Source: Eriocheir sinensis
Taxonomy: Eukaryota > Arthropoda > Malacostraca > Decapoda > Varunidae
Assembly: GCF_024679095.1 (NCBI RefSeq)
Contig: NW_026111661.1
Coordinates: 354,688-418,687 of the forward strand
Reading direction: 5' to 3'
Length of the DNA stretch: 64,000 bases
Part shown: one piece after another, positions 1-27,485 of the stretch
Layout of the letters: each line of letters begins with the position of its first letter
Numbering within the stretch: the first letter of the stretch is position 1
Made by a program: the position numbers and the translations under genes
Notes under the pieces: model-generated
What the model saw: the letters and a program-made list of their open reading frames with translations, nothing else
Told to the model about the DNA's origin: nothing
Databases searched by the model: none

Positions 1-3000
1 ACGTTATTTTATGTGAATTTGTTTTCATTTCATACAAATTTACACTATTTTATGTGTATTTTGTACATGTATTTAAATACAAATTTAAATAATTATATGT
101 GTATTATGTATATCTATTTTCATACAAATTGAAATTAATTTTGTGTATTTTAGTATATATTTTTATTCAAATTTTCGTAATTTTATGTAAATTTTGTATA
201 TTTATTTTCCTTCAAATATACGTTCTTTTATCGGAATTTTGTTTATTTATTTTGATACGAGTTTTCATTATTTTAGGTGTATTTGATATATATATTTTTA
301 TACTTATTTACATAATTTTATATGTATTTTGAATATATATTTTCATAGAAATTTACTCTATTTTATGTGTATTCGTATATATATTTTGATATAAATTTAC
401 ATTATTTATGTGTATTTCGCATATCCATTTCAATACAAATTTTCTTTATTGTATGTGCCTTTTGTATATTTATTTTGATGCAAATTTAATTATTTTTATT
501 TTATTTTTGTATATATATTTTTAAACAAATATGCGTTATTATATGGGTATTTTGCATCTTTATTTTCATACAAATTTACATTATTTTATTGATTGTCTGT
601 TTATTTATTTTGATACGATTTTACGTTATTCTGTGTATTTTGAATATATATTTTTAGACATATTTACATTATTTAATGTATATTTTGTACATATATTTTA
701 TGGAAATTTACGTTATCTTATGTGTATTTGTTTATATATTTTCATACAAATTTACATTATTTTATGTGTATTTTGTATATGTATTTCAAAAAAAATTTGC
801 CTAATTTCATTTGTATTTTGCATATCTATTTTCAAACAAATTTAAATTATTTTTGTGTATTTTTGTATTATCTTTATACAAATTTTTTTTTTTTATTTGT
901 ATTTTGTATAAATATTTTCCTACACATATTCATTCTTTTAGAGGAAATTTTTTTTATTTATTTTGATACGAATTTACATTATTTTATGTGTATTTTGTAT
1001 ATATATTTTTCTATGTATTTACATTATTTTATGTGTATTTTGTATATATATTTTCATAAAAATTTACGTATTTTTATTGTGTGTATTCGTATATATTTTG
1101 ATAAAAAATTTCATTATTTTATGTGTTTTTTGCATATCTATTTCAATTAAAATCTACCTTATTGTATGTGTATTTTGTATAATTATTTTAATACAAATTT
1201 AATTATTTTGTGTATTTTTGTATATATATTTTTTTAAATATGAGATATTTTATGGGTATCTTGCATCTTTAAATTTATAAATTTTTACATTACGTACATA
1301 TCTTTTATACGTATTTACATTATTTAATGTGTATTTTGTTTATATATTTTTATACAAATCTACGTTATTATATGTGTATTTGAATATATATTTTGATACA
1401 AATTTACATTATTTTATGTATTTTCTATATTTATTTCAATTCAAATTTAGCTTATTTTATGTGTCTATTGTATATCTATTTTCATACAAATTTAATTATT
1501 TTTGTTTATTTTTGTATATAGTTTTGTACAATTTTACGTTATTTTATGTGTATTTTGTATATTTATATTTATACAAGTAAATATTCTTTTATTGGCATTT
1601 AGTTTATTTATTTTGATACGAATTTACATTATTTTATGTGTATTTTGTATACATTTTCTTATACGTATTTACTTCATTTTATGTGTATTTTGTATATATA
1701 TTTTATAGAAATCTACGTTATTTTATGTGTATTCGTATGTATATTTTGAAACAAATTTACATTGTTTTATATGTATTTTGCATATCTATCTCAATACAAA
1801 TTTACCTTATTGTATGTGCATTTTGTATATTTATTGTAATACAAATTTAAATATTTTATGTGCATTTTGGTATATATATTTTCATAAAAAATGCGTTGTT
1901 TTATGGGTATTTTCCATCTTTATTTTAATACAAATTTACATTATTTTATTAATATTCTGTGTATTTATTTTGATACTATTTTACATTATTCTATTTGTGT
2001 TTTGTATATATTTTTTTTATACATATTTACATTATTTAATGTGTATTTTCTATATATATTTCATACAAATTTTCGTTATTTTAAGTGTATTTGTTTATAT
2101 TTTTTTATTCAAATTTACATTATTTTATGTGTATTTTGTATATATATTATATACAAATTTAAATTATTTTTTGTGTATTTTTGTATAGAGTTTTATACAA
2201 ATTTACAATATTTTATGTGTATTTTGTATATCTATTTTCATACAAATACACATTCTTTTATTGATATTTTGTTTATTGATTTTGATGCGAATTTACATTA
2301 TTTAATGTGTATTGTGTATATATATTTTTATACGTATTTACGTCATTTCATGTGTATTTTGTATATATATTTCTATAGAAATATACGTTATTTTATGTGT
2401 ATTCGTATATATATTTTGAAACAAATATACATTGTTTTATGTGCATTTTGCATATTTTTTCAATACAAATTTACCTTATTGTACGTGCATTTTGTATATT
2501 AATTTTAATACAAATTTAGCTATTCTATGTGTATTTTTGTATATGTATTTTTATAAAAATATGCTTTATCTTATGGGTATTTTGCATCTGTATTTTCATA
2601 CAAAATTACATTATTTTATTGATGTTCTGTGTATTTATTTTGATACGATTTTACATTATTCTATGTATATTTTGTATATCTATTTTATACCAATGTATGT
2701 TATTTTTTGTGAATTTGTTTTCATTTCATACAAATTTACATTATTTTATGTGAATTTTGTACATGTATTTAAATAATAATTTAACTAATTATATGTGTAT
2801 TTTGAGTATCTATTTTCATACAAATTGAAATTAATTGTGTGCATTTTTTAATATATTTTTATTCAAATTTTCGTAATTTTATGTGTATTTTGTATATTTA
2901 TTTTCCTACAATTATACGTTCTTTTATCGGAATTTTATTTATTTATTTTGATACGAATTTTCATTTTTTTTAGGTGTATTTGATATATATATTTTTATAC

Positions 3001-3058
3001 TTATTTACATAATTTTATATGTATTTTGAATATATATTTTCATAGAAATTTACTCTAT
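1..3058 (+). repeat. Satellite block, T-rich strand forward; partial third copy of the duplicated segment
   Basis: Forward-oriented monomers with higher-order anchors near 545, 1,260, 1,905 and 2,575. It matches 17.58-20.1 kb and, more completely, 30.42-33.51 kb (offset 30,410 near 531 and 30,448 near 3,058). The rare joint accaatgta near 2,690 and the closing orientation switch are shared only with the 33-kb copy. The block begins outside the window. Confidence 0.85.
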
Positions 3059-5434
3059 ATGTATATATATAGAAAATACACATGAAATAATCTAAATTCG
3101 TATTGAAATAAATGAACAAAATACCGATAAAATAAAGTAATTTTGAATGAAAATATATATAGAAAATACACATAAAATAACGTAAATACAAATAAATATA
3201 TACACGTAAAATGATTTGAATTTGAATGAAAATAGATATAAAAATAAACTTAAAATAAGGCAAATTTATAATGAAATATATACAAAATACATAAAATAAT
3301 GTATATTTGTTTCAAAATATATATATACGAATACACATAAAATAACGTAGATTTCTATAGAAATATATATACAAAATACACATGAAATGTTGTAAATACG
3401 TATAAAATATATATACAAAATACACATGAAATAATGTAAATTCGTGTGAAAATAAATAATTAAAGTATTAATAAAAGAATGTCTATTTGTATGAAAATAC
3501 ATATACAAAAAACACATAAAATAACGTAAATTTGTATAAAACTATATATAAAAATACACAAAAATAAGTTAAATTTGTATGAAAATAAATATACAAAATA
3601 CACATAATATTAGGTAAATTTGTAAAGAAATACATATACAAAATACACATAAAATAATGTAATTTTGAATGAAAATATATAAACAAATACACTTAAATTA
3701 CCATAAATTTGTATAAAATATATATAAAAAATACTCATTAAATAATGTAAATATGTATAAAAAATATATATACAAAACAAAAATAGAATAATGTAAAATC
3801 GTATTAAAATAAATACACAGAATGTAAATAAAATAATGTAAATTTGTATGAAAATAAAGATGCAAAATACCCATATAATAACGCATTTTTTATAAATATA
3901 CAAAATACACATGAAAGGATGTAAATACGTATAAAAATATATATACAAAATACACATTAAATAATGTAAATTCGCGTCAAAATAAATAAACAAAATGTCA
4001 ATAAAAGAATGTGTATTTGTATGAAAATAAATATACAAAATACACATAAGATAACATAAATTTGTATAAAACTATATACAAAAATACACAAAAATAATTG
4101 AAATTTGTATGAAAATAAATATACAAAATACACATAAAATTAGATAAATTTGTATTGAAATACATATACAAAATACACATAAAATACTGTAAATTTGAAT
4201 GAAAATACATAAACAAATACACTTAAAATAACGTAAATTTGTATTAAAAAATATATACAAAACACAAATAGAATAATGTAATAAAATAATGTAAATTTGT
4301 ATGAAAATAAAGAAGCAAAATACCCATAAAATAACGCTTTTTTTTTAAATATATATACAAAAATACACATAGAAAAATTTATTTGTATTAAAATAAATAT
4401 ACAAAATACACATACAATAAGGTAAATCTGTATTGAAATAGATATGCAAAATACATATAAAACAATGTAAATTTGTTTCAAAATATAAATACGAATACAC
4501 ATAAAATAACGTAGATTTGTATAAAAATATATAAAAAAAAATACACGTAAAATGAAGTAAATACGTATAAAAAAATGTATACAAAATACACATAAAATAA
4601 TGTAAATTCGTATCAAAATAAATTAACAAAATACCAATAAAATACCAATAAATATAAATATACAAAATACACATAAAATACCGTAAATTTGTATAAAACT
4701 ATATACAAAAATACACAGAAGTAATTAAATTCGTATGAAAATAGATATACAAAATACAGATAAAATAAGCTAAATTTGAATTGAAATGTATATACAAAAT
4801 ACATAAAATAATGTAAATTTGTATCAAAATATTTATAAAAATACATATAATAACGTAAATTTGTTTAAAAATATATAAACAAAATACATATTAAGGAATG
4901 TAAATACGTATAAAAAATATGTACAAAATACACATATAATCATGTAATTCGTATCAAACTAAATAAACAAAAAAGCAATAAAATAATGTAAATTTGTATG
5001 AGAAAACATATACAAATACATATAAAATAACGCTAATTTCTATAAAAAAAATATGTCCTAAAATGAACGGAAAATAAATTAGCTTTGGATAAAAATATAT
5101 ATACAAAACACACATTAAATAATGTAAATGCGTACATAAAATAACCTAAATATGTATAAAACTATATACAAAAATACACAAAAATAATTTAAATTTGTAT
5201 GAAAAGAAATATAGAAAATACACATAAAATTAGGGTAATTTCTATTGAAATACATATACAAAATACACATAAAATAATGTAAATTTGAAAGAAAATATAT
5301 AAACAAATACACATATAATAACGTAAATTTGTATGAAATATATATACAAAATACACATTAAATAATGTAAATATGTATAAAAAAATATACAGTATACAAA
5401 ACACAAATAGAATAATGTAAAATCGTATCAAAAT
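3059..5434 (-). repeat. Satellite block, T-rich strand reverse
   Basis: Monomers appear as reverse complement (acaaaatacacataaaat). The left switch at 3,058 (tactctatatg then agaaaatacacatg) is repeated at 33,506. The right part, from about 4,050, is the beginning of the left arm of a long inverted repeat whose partner ends near 43.6 kb. Confidence 0.83.
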
Positions 5435-6262
5435 TTACGTTATTATATGTATTTTTATAAATATTTTGATACAAATATACATTATTTTATGTATTTTGTA
5501 TATACATTTCAATTCAAATTTAGCTTATTTTATCTGTATTTTGTATATCTATTTTCATACGAATTTAATTACTTCTGAGTATTTTTGTATATAGTTTTAT
5601 ACAAATTTACGTTATTTTATGTGTATTTTGTATATTTATATTTATACAAATACACATTCTTTTATTGGTATTTTGTTTATTTATTTTGATACGAATTTAC
5701 ATTATTTATTTGTGTTTTTTGTATACATTTTCTTATACGTATTTACTTCATTTTATTTGTATTTTGTATATATATTTTTATACAAATCTACGTTATTTTA
5801 TTGTAATCGTATATATATTTTGAAACAAATTTATCTTGTTTTATATGTATTTTGCATATCTATTTCAATACAGATTTACCTTATTGTATGTGTATTTTGT
5901 ATATTTATTTTAATACAAATTAATTTTTTCATGTGTATTTTGGTATATATATTTTATAAAAAAATGCATTATTTAAAGGGTATTTTGCATCTTTATTTTC
6001 ATACAAATTTACATTGTTTTATTAATATTCTGTGTATTTGTTTTGATACGATTTTACATTATTCTATTTGTGTTTTGTATATATTTTTATACATATTTAC
6101 ATTATTTAATGTGTAGTTTGTATATTTTAAAACAAATTTACGTTATTTTATGCGCATCTGTTAAAATATTTTGATACAAATTTACATTATTTTATGTATT
6201 TTGTATATATATTTCAATACATATTTAGTTTATTTTATGTATATTTTGTATATCTATTTTCA
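5435..6262 (+). repeat. Satellite block, forward
   Basis: The left switch (cgtatcaaaatttacg, about 5,427-5,442) is the exact reverse complement of the switch at about 42,252. The right part contains a distinctive tgcgcatctgttaaaat stretch (about 6,151) that recurs reversed near 41,530 and, direct, near 54,335. Confidence 0.83.
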
Positions 6263-6935
6263 TTCGTATCAAAATAAATAAACAAAATAGCAATAAAATA
6301 ATGTAAATTTGCATGAGAAAACATATACAAATACACATAAAATAACGCAATTTTCCAAAAAAATATATGTACAAAAATGCACATAAAATTAAGTAAATTT
6401 GCATAAAAATATATATACAAATCACACATTAAATAATGTAAATGCGTACATAAAATAACCTAAATTTGTATAAAACTATATACAAAATACACAAAATATA
6501 TATACAAAAAACAAAGAGAATAAAATCGTATCAAAATAAATACACCGAATATTAATAAAATAATGTAAATTTGTATGAAAATAGAGATGCAAAATTCCCA
6601 TCAAATAGTGCATTTCTTATAAAAATATATATACCAAAATACACATAAAATATTTAAATTTGTATTGAAATAAATATACAAAATGCACATACAATAAGGT
6701 AAACTTCTGTTGAAAGAGATATGCAAAAATACATATAAGAAATTGAAAATTTGTTTCAAAATATATATACGAATACACATAAAATAACGTAGATTTCTAT
6801 AAAAATATATATACAAAATACACATAAAATTAGGTAAATACGTATAAAAAATGTAAACAAAATACACATAAAATAATATAAATTCGAAACAAAATAAATA
6901 AACAAAATACCAAAAAAAGAATGTGTATTTGTTCT
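6263..6935 (-). repeat. Satellite block, reverse
   Basis: Short reverse block between two switches. Its right switch, aatgtgtatttgttctgtg near 6,922, is matched in reverse complement at about 40,850 (cacagaacaaatacacatt). It is the mirror of the forward block 40,859-41,420. Confidence 0.82.
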
Positions 6936-9133
6936 GTGTATTTTTTTATTAAGTTTTATACAAATTTACGATATTTTATGTGTATTTTGTATATTTATAT
7001 TTATACAAATACACATTCTTTTACTGGTATTTTGTTAATTTATTTTGATACGATTTTTATATGTATTTTGTATTCATTTTTTTATACGTATTTACTTCAT
7101 TTTATGTGTATTTTGTATATATTTTTTTTTATAGAAATCAACGTTATCTTATGTGTATTCGTATATATATTTTGAAACAAATTTACATTGTTTTATATGT
7201 ATTTTGCATATCTATTTCAATACAAATTTACCTTACAGTGTGTGCATTTTTTATATTTATTTTAATAAAAATTTTAATATTTTATGTGTATTTTGGTATA
7301 TATATTTTTATAAAAAGTACGTTATTTTATGGCTATTTTTCATCTTTATTTTCATACAAATTTACATAATTTAATTAATATTCTGTGTATTTATTTTGAT
7401 ACGATTTTACATTATTCTATTTGTGTTTTGTATATATTTTTTTATACATATTTACATTATTTAATTAGTATTTTGTATATATATTTGATACAAATTTATG
7501 TTATTTTAAGTGTATATGTTTATATATTTTCATTCAAATTTCCATTATTTTATGTGTATTTTGTATATGTATTTCAATACAAATTTAACTAATTTTATGT
7601 GTATTTTGTATATTTATTTTCATACAAATTTAAATTATTTTTGTGTATTTTTGTATATAGTTTTATACAAACTTAGGTTATTTTATGAGTATTTTGTATA
7701 TCTATTTTCATACAAATACACATTCATTTATTGATATTTTGTTTATTTATTTTGACGAGAATTTAAATTATTTAATGTGTATTTTGTATATATATATTTT
7801 TATACGTATTTACATCATTTCATGTGTATTTTGTATATATATTTCTATAGAAATCTACGTTATTTTATGTGTATTCGTATATAGATTTTTAAACAAATTT
7901 ACGCTTTAATGTGCATTTTGTATATTTTTTCAATACAAATTTACCTTATTGTACGCACATTTTGTATATTAATTTTAATACAAATTTAATTATTCTATGT
8001 GTATTTTTGTATATGTATTTTTAAAAAAAATATGCTTTATTTTATGGGTATTTTGCATCTTTATTTTCATACAAAATTACATTATTTTATTGATATTCTG
8101 TATATTTATTTTGATACGATTTTACATTATTCAATGTGTATTTTGTATATATTTTTCATTTAATTTAGCTTATTTTATGTGTATTTTGTATATCTATTTA
8201 TTTTAATACAAAATCAAATATTTTATGTTTTTTCGTATATATGTTTTTATAAAAAATGCGTTATTTTATGGCTATTTTTCATCTTAATTTTCATACAAAT
8301 TTACGTTATTTTATTAATATTTTTTGTATCTATTTTGATACGATTTTACATTATTTTATTTGTGTTTTGTATATATTTTTTTATACATATTTCCATTATT
8401 TAATGTGTTTTTTTGTATATATATTTGATAAAAATTTACGTTATTTTAAGTCTATTTTTTATATATTTTCATTCAAATTTACATTATTTTATGTGTATTT
8501 TGTATATGTATTTCAATACAAATTTACCTAATTTTATATGTTTTTTGTATATTTATTTTCATACAAGTTTAAATTATTTTTGTGTATTTTTGTTAATAGT
8601 TATGTACAAATTTAGGTTATTTTATGTGTATTTTGTATATCTATTTTCATAGAAATACACATTCTATTCATGATATTTTGTTTATTTATTTTGACACGAA
8701 TTAACATTATTTAATGTGTATTTTGTATATATATTTTTATACGTATTTACATTATTTCTATAGAAATCTGCGTTATTTTATGTGTATTCGTATATATATT
8801 TTGAAACAAATTTACATTGTTTTATGTGTATTTTGCATATTTTTCAATAGAAATTTGCCTTATTTATGTGTATTTTATATATTAATTTTAATATAAATAT
8901 AATTATTATATGTGTATTTTTGTATATGTATTTTTTTTAAAATATGCTTTATTTTATGGGTATTTTGCATCTTTATTTTCATACAAATTTACATTATTTT
9001 CTTGATATTCTGTGTATTTATTTTAATATGATTTTACATTATTCTATGTGTATTTTGTATATATATTTTATATAAAATGTATTTGTTTTCATTTCATACA
9101 AATCTACATTATTTTATGTATTTTTTGTACATG
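6936..9133 (+). repeat. Satellite block, forward
   Basis: Forward monomers. Up to about 8,160 it mirrors 39,528-40,858; from there to the end it mirrors 36,835-37,800. The change of partner at about 8,160 shows where one arm carries extra sequence. It ends at a tacatgta palindrome (9,128-9,135). Confidence 0.83.
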
Positions 9134-16995
<7,862 letters not shown>

Positions 16996-16998
16996 GTA

Positions 16999-17372
16999 AG
17001 TTTGTGTTGAAATAGATATGCAAAATACATATAAAACAATGTAAATTTGTTTCAAAATATATATACGAATACACATAAAATAACGTAGATTTCTATAAAA
17101 ATATATTCAAAATACATAAATTGAAATAAACACGTATAAAAAAATGAATACAAAATACACATAAAATAATGTAAAATCGTATCAAAATAAATAAACAAAA
17201 TACCAATAAAAGAATGTGTATTTGTATAAATATAAATATACAAAATACACATAAAATATCGTAAATTTGTATTAAACTATATACAAAAATACACAGAATT
17301 AATTAAATTAAATAAATGTTAAATAATGTAAATGCGTATAAAAAATATATATACAAAGTAAATATAAAATAA
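16999..17372 (-). repeat. Satellite block, reverse, short
   Basis: A 374-bp reverse insert between forward blocks, duplicated at 29,853-30,222. It contains truncated monomers near 17,300-17,340 (aattaattaaattaaataa), one of the few places where the 45-bp rhythm breaks. Confidence 0.8.
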
Positions 17373-20300
17373 TACAAATTTAATTATTCTATGTGTATTT
17401 TTGAATATGTATTTTCACAAAAAAATGCTTTATTTTATGAGTATTTTGCATCTTTATTTTCATACAAATTTACTTTATTTTATTGATATTCTGTGTATTT
17501 ATTTTGATACGATTTTACATTATTCTATGTATATTTTGTATATATATTTCATACAAATGAACGTTATTTTATGTGAATTTGTTTTCATTTCATAGAAATT
17601 TACATTATTTCATGTGTATTTTGTACATGTATTTAAATGCAAATTTAACTAATTATATGTGTATTATGTATATCTATTTTCATACAAATCGAAATTAATT
17701 TTGTGTATTTTAGTATATATTTTTTTCAAATTTTCGTAATTTTATGTGTATTTTGTATATTTATTTTCCTACAAATATACGTTCTTTTATCGGAATTTTG
17801 TTTATTTATTTTGATACGAATTTTCATTATTTTAGGTGTATGTGATATATATATATATATATATTTTTATACTTATTTACATAATTTTATATGTATTTTG
17901 AATATATATTTTCATAGAAATTTACTCTATTTTATGTGTATTCGTATATATATTTTGATACAAATTTACATTATTTATGTGTATTTCGCATATCTATTTC
18001 AATACAAATTTTCTTTATTGTATGTGCCTTTTGTATATTTATTTTGATACAAATTTAATTATTTTATGTGTATTTTTGTATATATATTTTTAAACAAATA
18101 TGCGTTATTATATGGGTATTTTGCATCTTTATTTTCATACAAATTTACATTATTTTATTGATAGTCTGTTTATTTATTTTGATACGATTTTACGTTATTC
18201 TCTGTATTTTGTATATATATTTTTAGACATATTTACATTATTTAATGTATATTTTGTACATATATTTTATGGAAATTTACGTTATCTTATGTGTATTTGT
18301 TTATATATTTTCATACAAATTTACATTATTTTATGTGTATTTTGTATATGTATTTCAATAAAAATTTGCCTAATTTCATGTGTATTTTGCACATCTATTA
18401 TCAAACAAATTTAAATTATTTTTGTGTATTTTTGTATATATTTTTATACAAATTTTTGTTATTTTATTTGTATTTTGTATATATATTTTCCTACAAATAT
18501 ACATTCTTTGAGAGGAAATTTTGTTTATTTATTTTGATACGAATTTACATTATTTTATGTGTATTTTGTATATATATTTTTCTATGTATTTACATTATTT
18601 TATGTGTATTTTGTATATATATTTTCATAAAAATTTACGTAATTTTATTGTGTGTATTCGTATATATTTTGATAAAAAATTTCATTATTTCATGTGTTTT
18701 TTGCAAATCTATTTCAATAAAAATCTGCCTTATTGTATGTGTATTTTGTATATTTATTTTAACACAAATTCAATTATTTAATGTGTATTTTGTATATTTT
18801 TTTTTAAATATGAGTTATTTTATGGGTATTTTGCATCTTTAATTTTATAAATTTTTACATTACGTACATATCTTTTATACGTATTTATATTATTTAATGT
18901 GTATTTTGTTTATATATTTTTGTACAAATTTACGTTATTATATGTGTATTTGAATATATATTTTGATACAAATTTACATTATTTTATGTATTTTCTATAT
19001 TTATTTCAATTCATATTTAGCTTATTTTATGTGTCTTTTGTATATCTATTTTCAAACAAATTTAATTATTTTTGTTTATTTTTGTATATAGTTTTATACA
19101 ATTTTACGTTATTTTATGTGTATTTTGTATATTTATATTTATACAAGTAAACATTCTTTATTGGCATTTAGCTATTTATTTTGATACGAATTTACATTAT
19201 TTTATGTATTTTGTATACATTTTTTTATACGTATTTACTTCATTTTATGTGTATTTTGTATATATATTTTTATAGAAATCTACGTTATTTTATGTGTATT
19301 CGTATATATTTTGAAACAAATTTACATTGTTTCATATGTATTTTGCATATCTATTTCAATACAAATTTACCTTATTGTATGTGCATTTTGTATATTTATT
19401 GTAATACAAATTTCAATATTTTATGTGTATTTTGGTATATATATTTTCATAAAAAATGCGTTGTTTTATGGGTATTTTGCATCTTTATTTTCATACAAAT
19501 TTACATTATTTTATTAATATTCTGTGTATTTATTTTGATACTATTTTACATTATTCTATTTGTGTTTTGTATATATTTTTTTATACATATTTAAATTATT
19601 TAATGTGTATTTTCTATATATATTTCATACAAATTTACGTTATTTTAAGTGTATTTGTTTATATATTTTCATTCAAATTTACATTATTTTATGTGTATTT
19701 TGTATATGTATTTCAATAGAAATTTAACTAGTTTTATGTGTATTTTGTATATATATTTTTATACAAATTTAAATTATTTTTGTGTATTTTTTAATAGAGT
19801 TTTATACAAAATTACAATATTTTATGTGTATTTTGTATATCTATTTTCATACAAATACACATTCTTTTATTGATATTTTGTTTATTTATTTTGATGCGAA
19901 TTTACATTATTTAATGTGTATTGTGTATATATATTTTTATACGTATTTACGTCATTTCATGTGTATTTTGTATATATATTTCTATAGAAATATACGTTAT
20001 TATATGTGTATTCGTATATATATTTTGAAACAAATATACATTGTTTTATGTGCATCTTGTATATTTTTCAATACAAATTTACCTTATTGTACGTGCATTT
20101 TGTATATTAATTTTAATACAAATTTAAATTATTCTATGTATATTTTTGTATATGTATTTTATAAAATATTCTTTATTATATGGGTATTTTGCATCTTTAT
20201 TTTCACACAAATTTACATTATTTTATTAATATTTTGTGTATTTATTTTTGATACGATTTTACATTATTCTATTTGTGTTTTGTATATATTTTTTTTTACA

Positions 20301-21972
20301 TATTTACATTATTTAATGTGTATTTTGTATAAATATTTGATACAAATTTACGTTATTTTAAGTGTATATGTTTATATATTTTCATTCAAATTTTACTTAT
20401 TTTATGTATTTCAATACAAATTTACCTAATTTTATGTGTATTTTGTATATTTATTTTCATATAAATTTAAATTATTTTTGTGTATTTTTGTATATAGTTT
20501 TATACAAATTTAGGTTATTTTATGTGTATTTTATATATCTATTTTTATACAAATACACATACTTTTATTGATTTTTTGTTTATTTATTTTGACGCGAATT
20601 TACATTATTTAATGTGTATTTTGTATATATATATTTTTATACGTATTTACTTCATTTCATGTGTATTTTGTATATATATTTCTATAGAAATCTACGTTAT
20701 TTTATGTGTATTCGTATATAGATTTTTAAACAAATTTACGCTTTAATGTGCATTTTGTATATTTTTTCAATACAAATTTACCTTATTGTACGCACATTTT
20801 GTATATTAATTTTAATACAAATTTAATTATTCTATGTGTATTTTGTATATGTATTTTAAAAAAATATGCGTTATTTTATGGGTATTTGGCAGCTTTATTT
20901 TAATACAAAATTCCATTATTTTATTGATATGCTGTATATTTATTTTGATACGATTTTACATTATTCAATGTGTATTTTGTATATATTTTTCATTTAATTT
21001 AGCTTATTTTATGTGTATTTTGTATATCTATTTATTTTAATACAAAATCAAATATTTTATGTTTTTTCGTATATATGTTTTTTATAAAAAAATGCGTTAT
21101 TTTATGGCTATTTTGCATCTTAATTTTCATACAAATTTACGTTATTTTATTAATATTTTTTGTATTTATTTTGATACGATTTTACATTATTTTATTTGTG
21201 TTTTGTATATATTTTTTTATACATATTTCCATTATTTAATGTGTTTTTTGTATATATATTTGATAAAAATTTACGTTATTTTAAGTCTACCGGTTTATAT
21301 ATTTTCATTCAAATTTACATTATTTTTTGTGTATTTTGTATATGTATTTCAATACAAATTTACCTAATTTTATATGTTTTTTGTATATTTATTTTCATAT
21401 AAGTTTAAATTATTTTTGTGTATTTTTGTTAATAGTTATATACAAATTTAGGTTATTTTATGTGTATTTTGTATATCTATTTTCATACAAATAAACATTC
21501 TATTCATGATATTTTGTTTTGTTTATTTTGACACGAATTAACATTATTTAATGTGTATTTTGTATATATATTTTTATACGTATTTACATTATTTCTATAG
21601 AAATCTGCGTTATTTTATGTGTATTCGTATATATATTTTGAAACAAATTTACATTGTTTTATGTGTATTTTGCATATTTTTTCAATACAAATTTACCTTA
21701 TTGTATGTGCATTTTGTATATTAATTTTAATACAAATTTGATTAATCTATGTGTATTTTTGTATATGTATTTTTATAAAAATATGCTTTATTTTATGGGT
21801 ATTTTGCATCTTTATTTTCATACAAATTTACATTATTTTCTTGATATTCTGTGTATTTATTTTAATATGATTTTACATTATTCTATGTGTATTTTGTATA
21901 TATATTTTATATAAAATGTATTTGTTTTCATTTCATACAAATCTACATTATTTTATGTATTTTTTGTACATG
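17373..21972 (+). repeat. Satellite block, forward, 4.6 kb
   Basis: Forward block with regularly spaced higher-order anchors near 18,100, 18,820, 19,456, 20,168, 20,872 and 21,783. It contains the head-to-tail junction of the 12.84-kb duplication near 20.2 kb, with no change in orientation or rhythm there. It ends at the tacatgta palindrome 21,967-21,974. Confidence 0.85.
19455..20166 (+). repeat. Representative 16-monomer higher-order repeat unit (712 bp)
   Basis: This is a clean example of the second level of organisation. Counting joint to joint gives 16 monomers of 42-48 bp, total about 712 bp, before the anchor monomer (atgcgttgttttatggg then gcatctttattttcat) recurs at about 20,167. 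Recognisable members in order include one with gatattctgtg or aatattctgtg, one with ctatttgtgttttg, one with aagtgtatttgtttatata, one with acacattcttttattg, one with gtgtattcgtatata and ttttgaaac, and one with gcattttgtatatt. The same order is seen in both orientations across the window, for example starting near 531, 1,891, 18,100, 18,820 and, reversed, ending near 3,870, 10,750 and 12,452. Spacing between anchors is about 640-720 bp, with some shorter mosaic units (about 220 bp at 8,030-8,256). Confidence 0.85.

Positions 21973-27485
<5,513 letters not shown>

Larger units (their letters stand above)
4050..8160 (+). repeat. Long inverted repeat I, left arm (about 4.1 kb)
   Basis: Pairs in reverse complement with 39,528-43,640; paired positions add up to about 47,690 throughout (5,434 with 42,252; 7,340 with 40,350; 7,685 with 39,996). 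All four orientation blocks in the arm are mirrored, with their switches. The outer limit near 4,050 is uncertain because ordinary higher-order homology continues beyond it. Confidence 0.82.

Noticed and set aside
300..345. TATA-box promoters and poly(A) signals (tatata, aataaa)
   Set aside because: These occur in nearly every monomer of one orientation and carry no information here.
722..1150. Possible multi-pass membrane protein suggested by hydrophobic residues
   Set aside because: Hydrophobicity follows automatically from T-rich codons (Phe, Ile, Leu, Tyr, Val, Cys). Overlapping frames are equally hydrophobic.
8221..8235. Match to the yeast replication origin core consensus (ttttatgtttt), also at about 15,011, 21,056, 27,831 and 38,679
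   Set aside because: An 11-base A/T motif is expected by chance many times in sequence of this composition, and no organism link to budding yeast exists.
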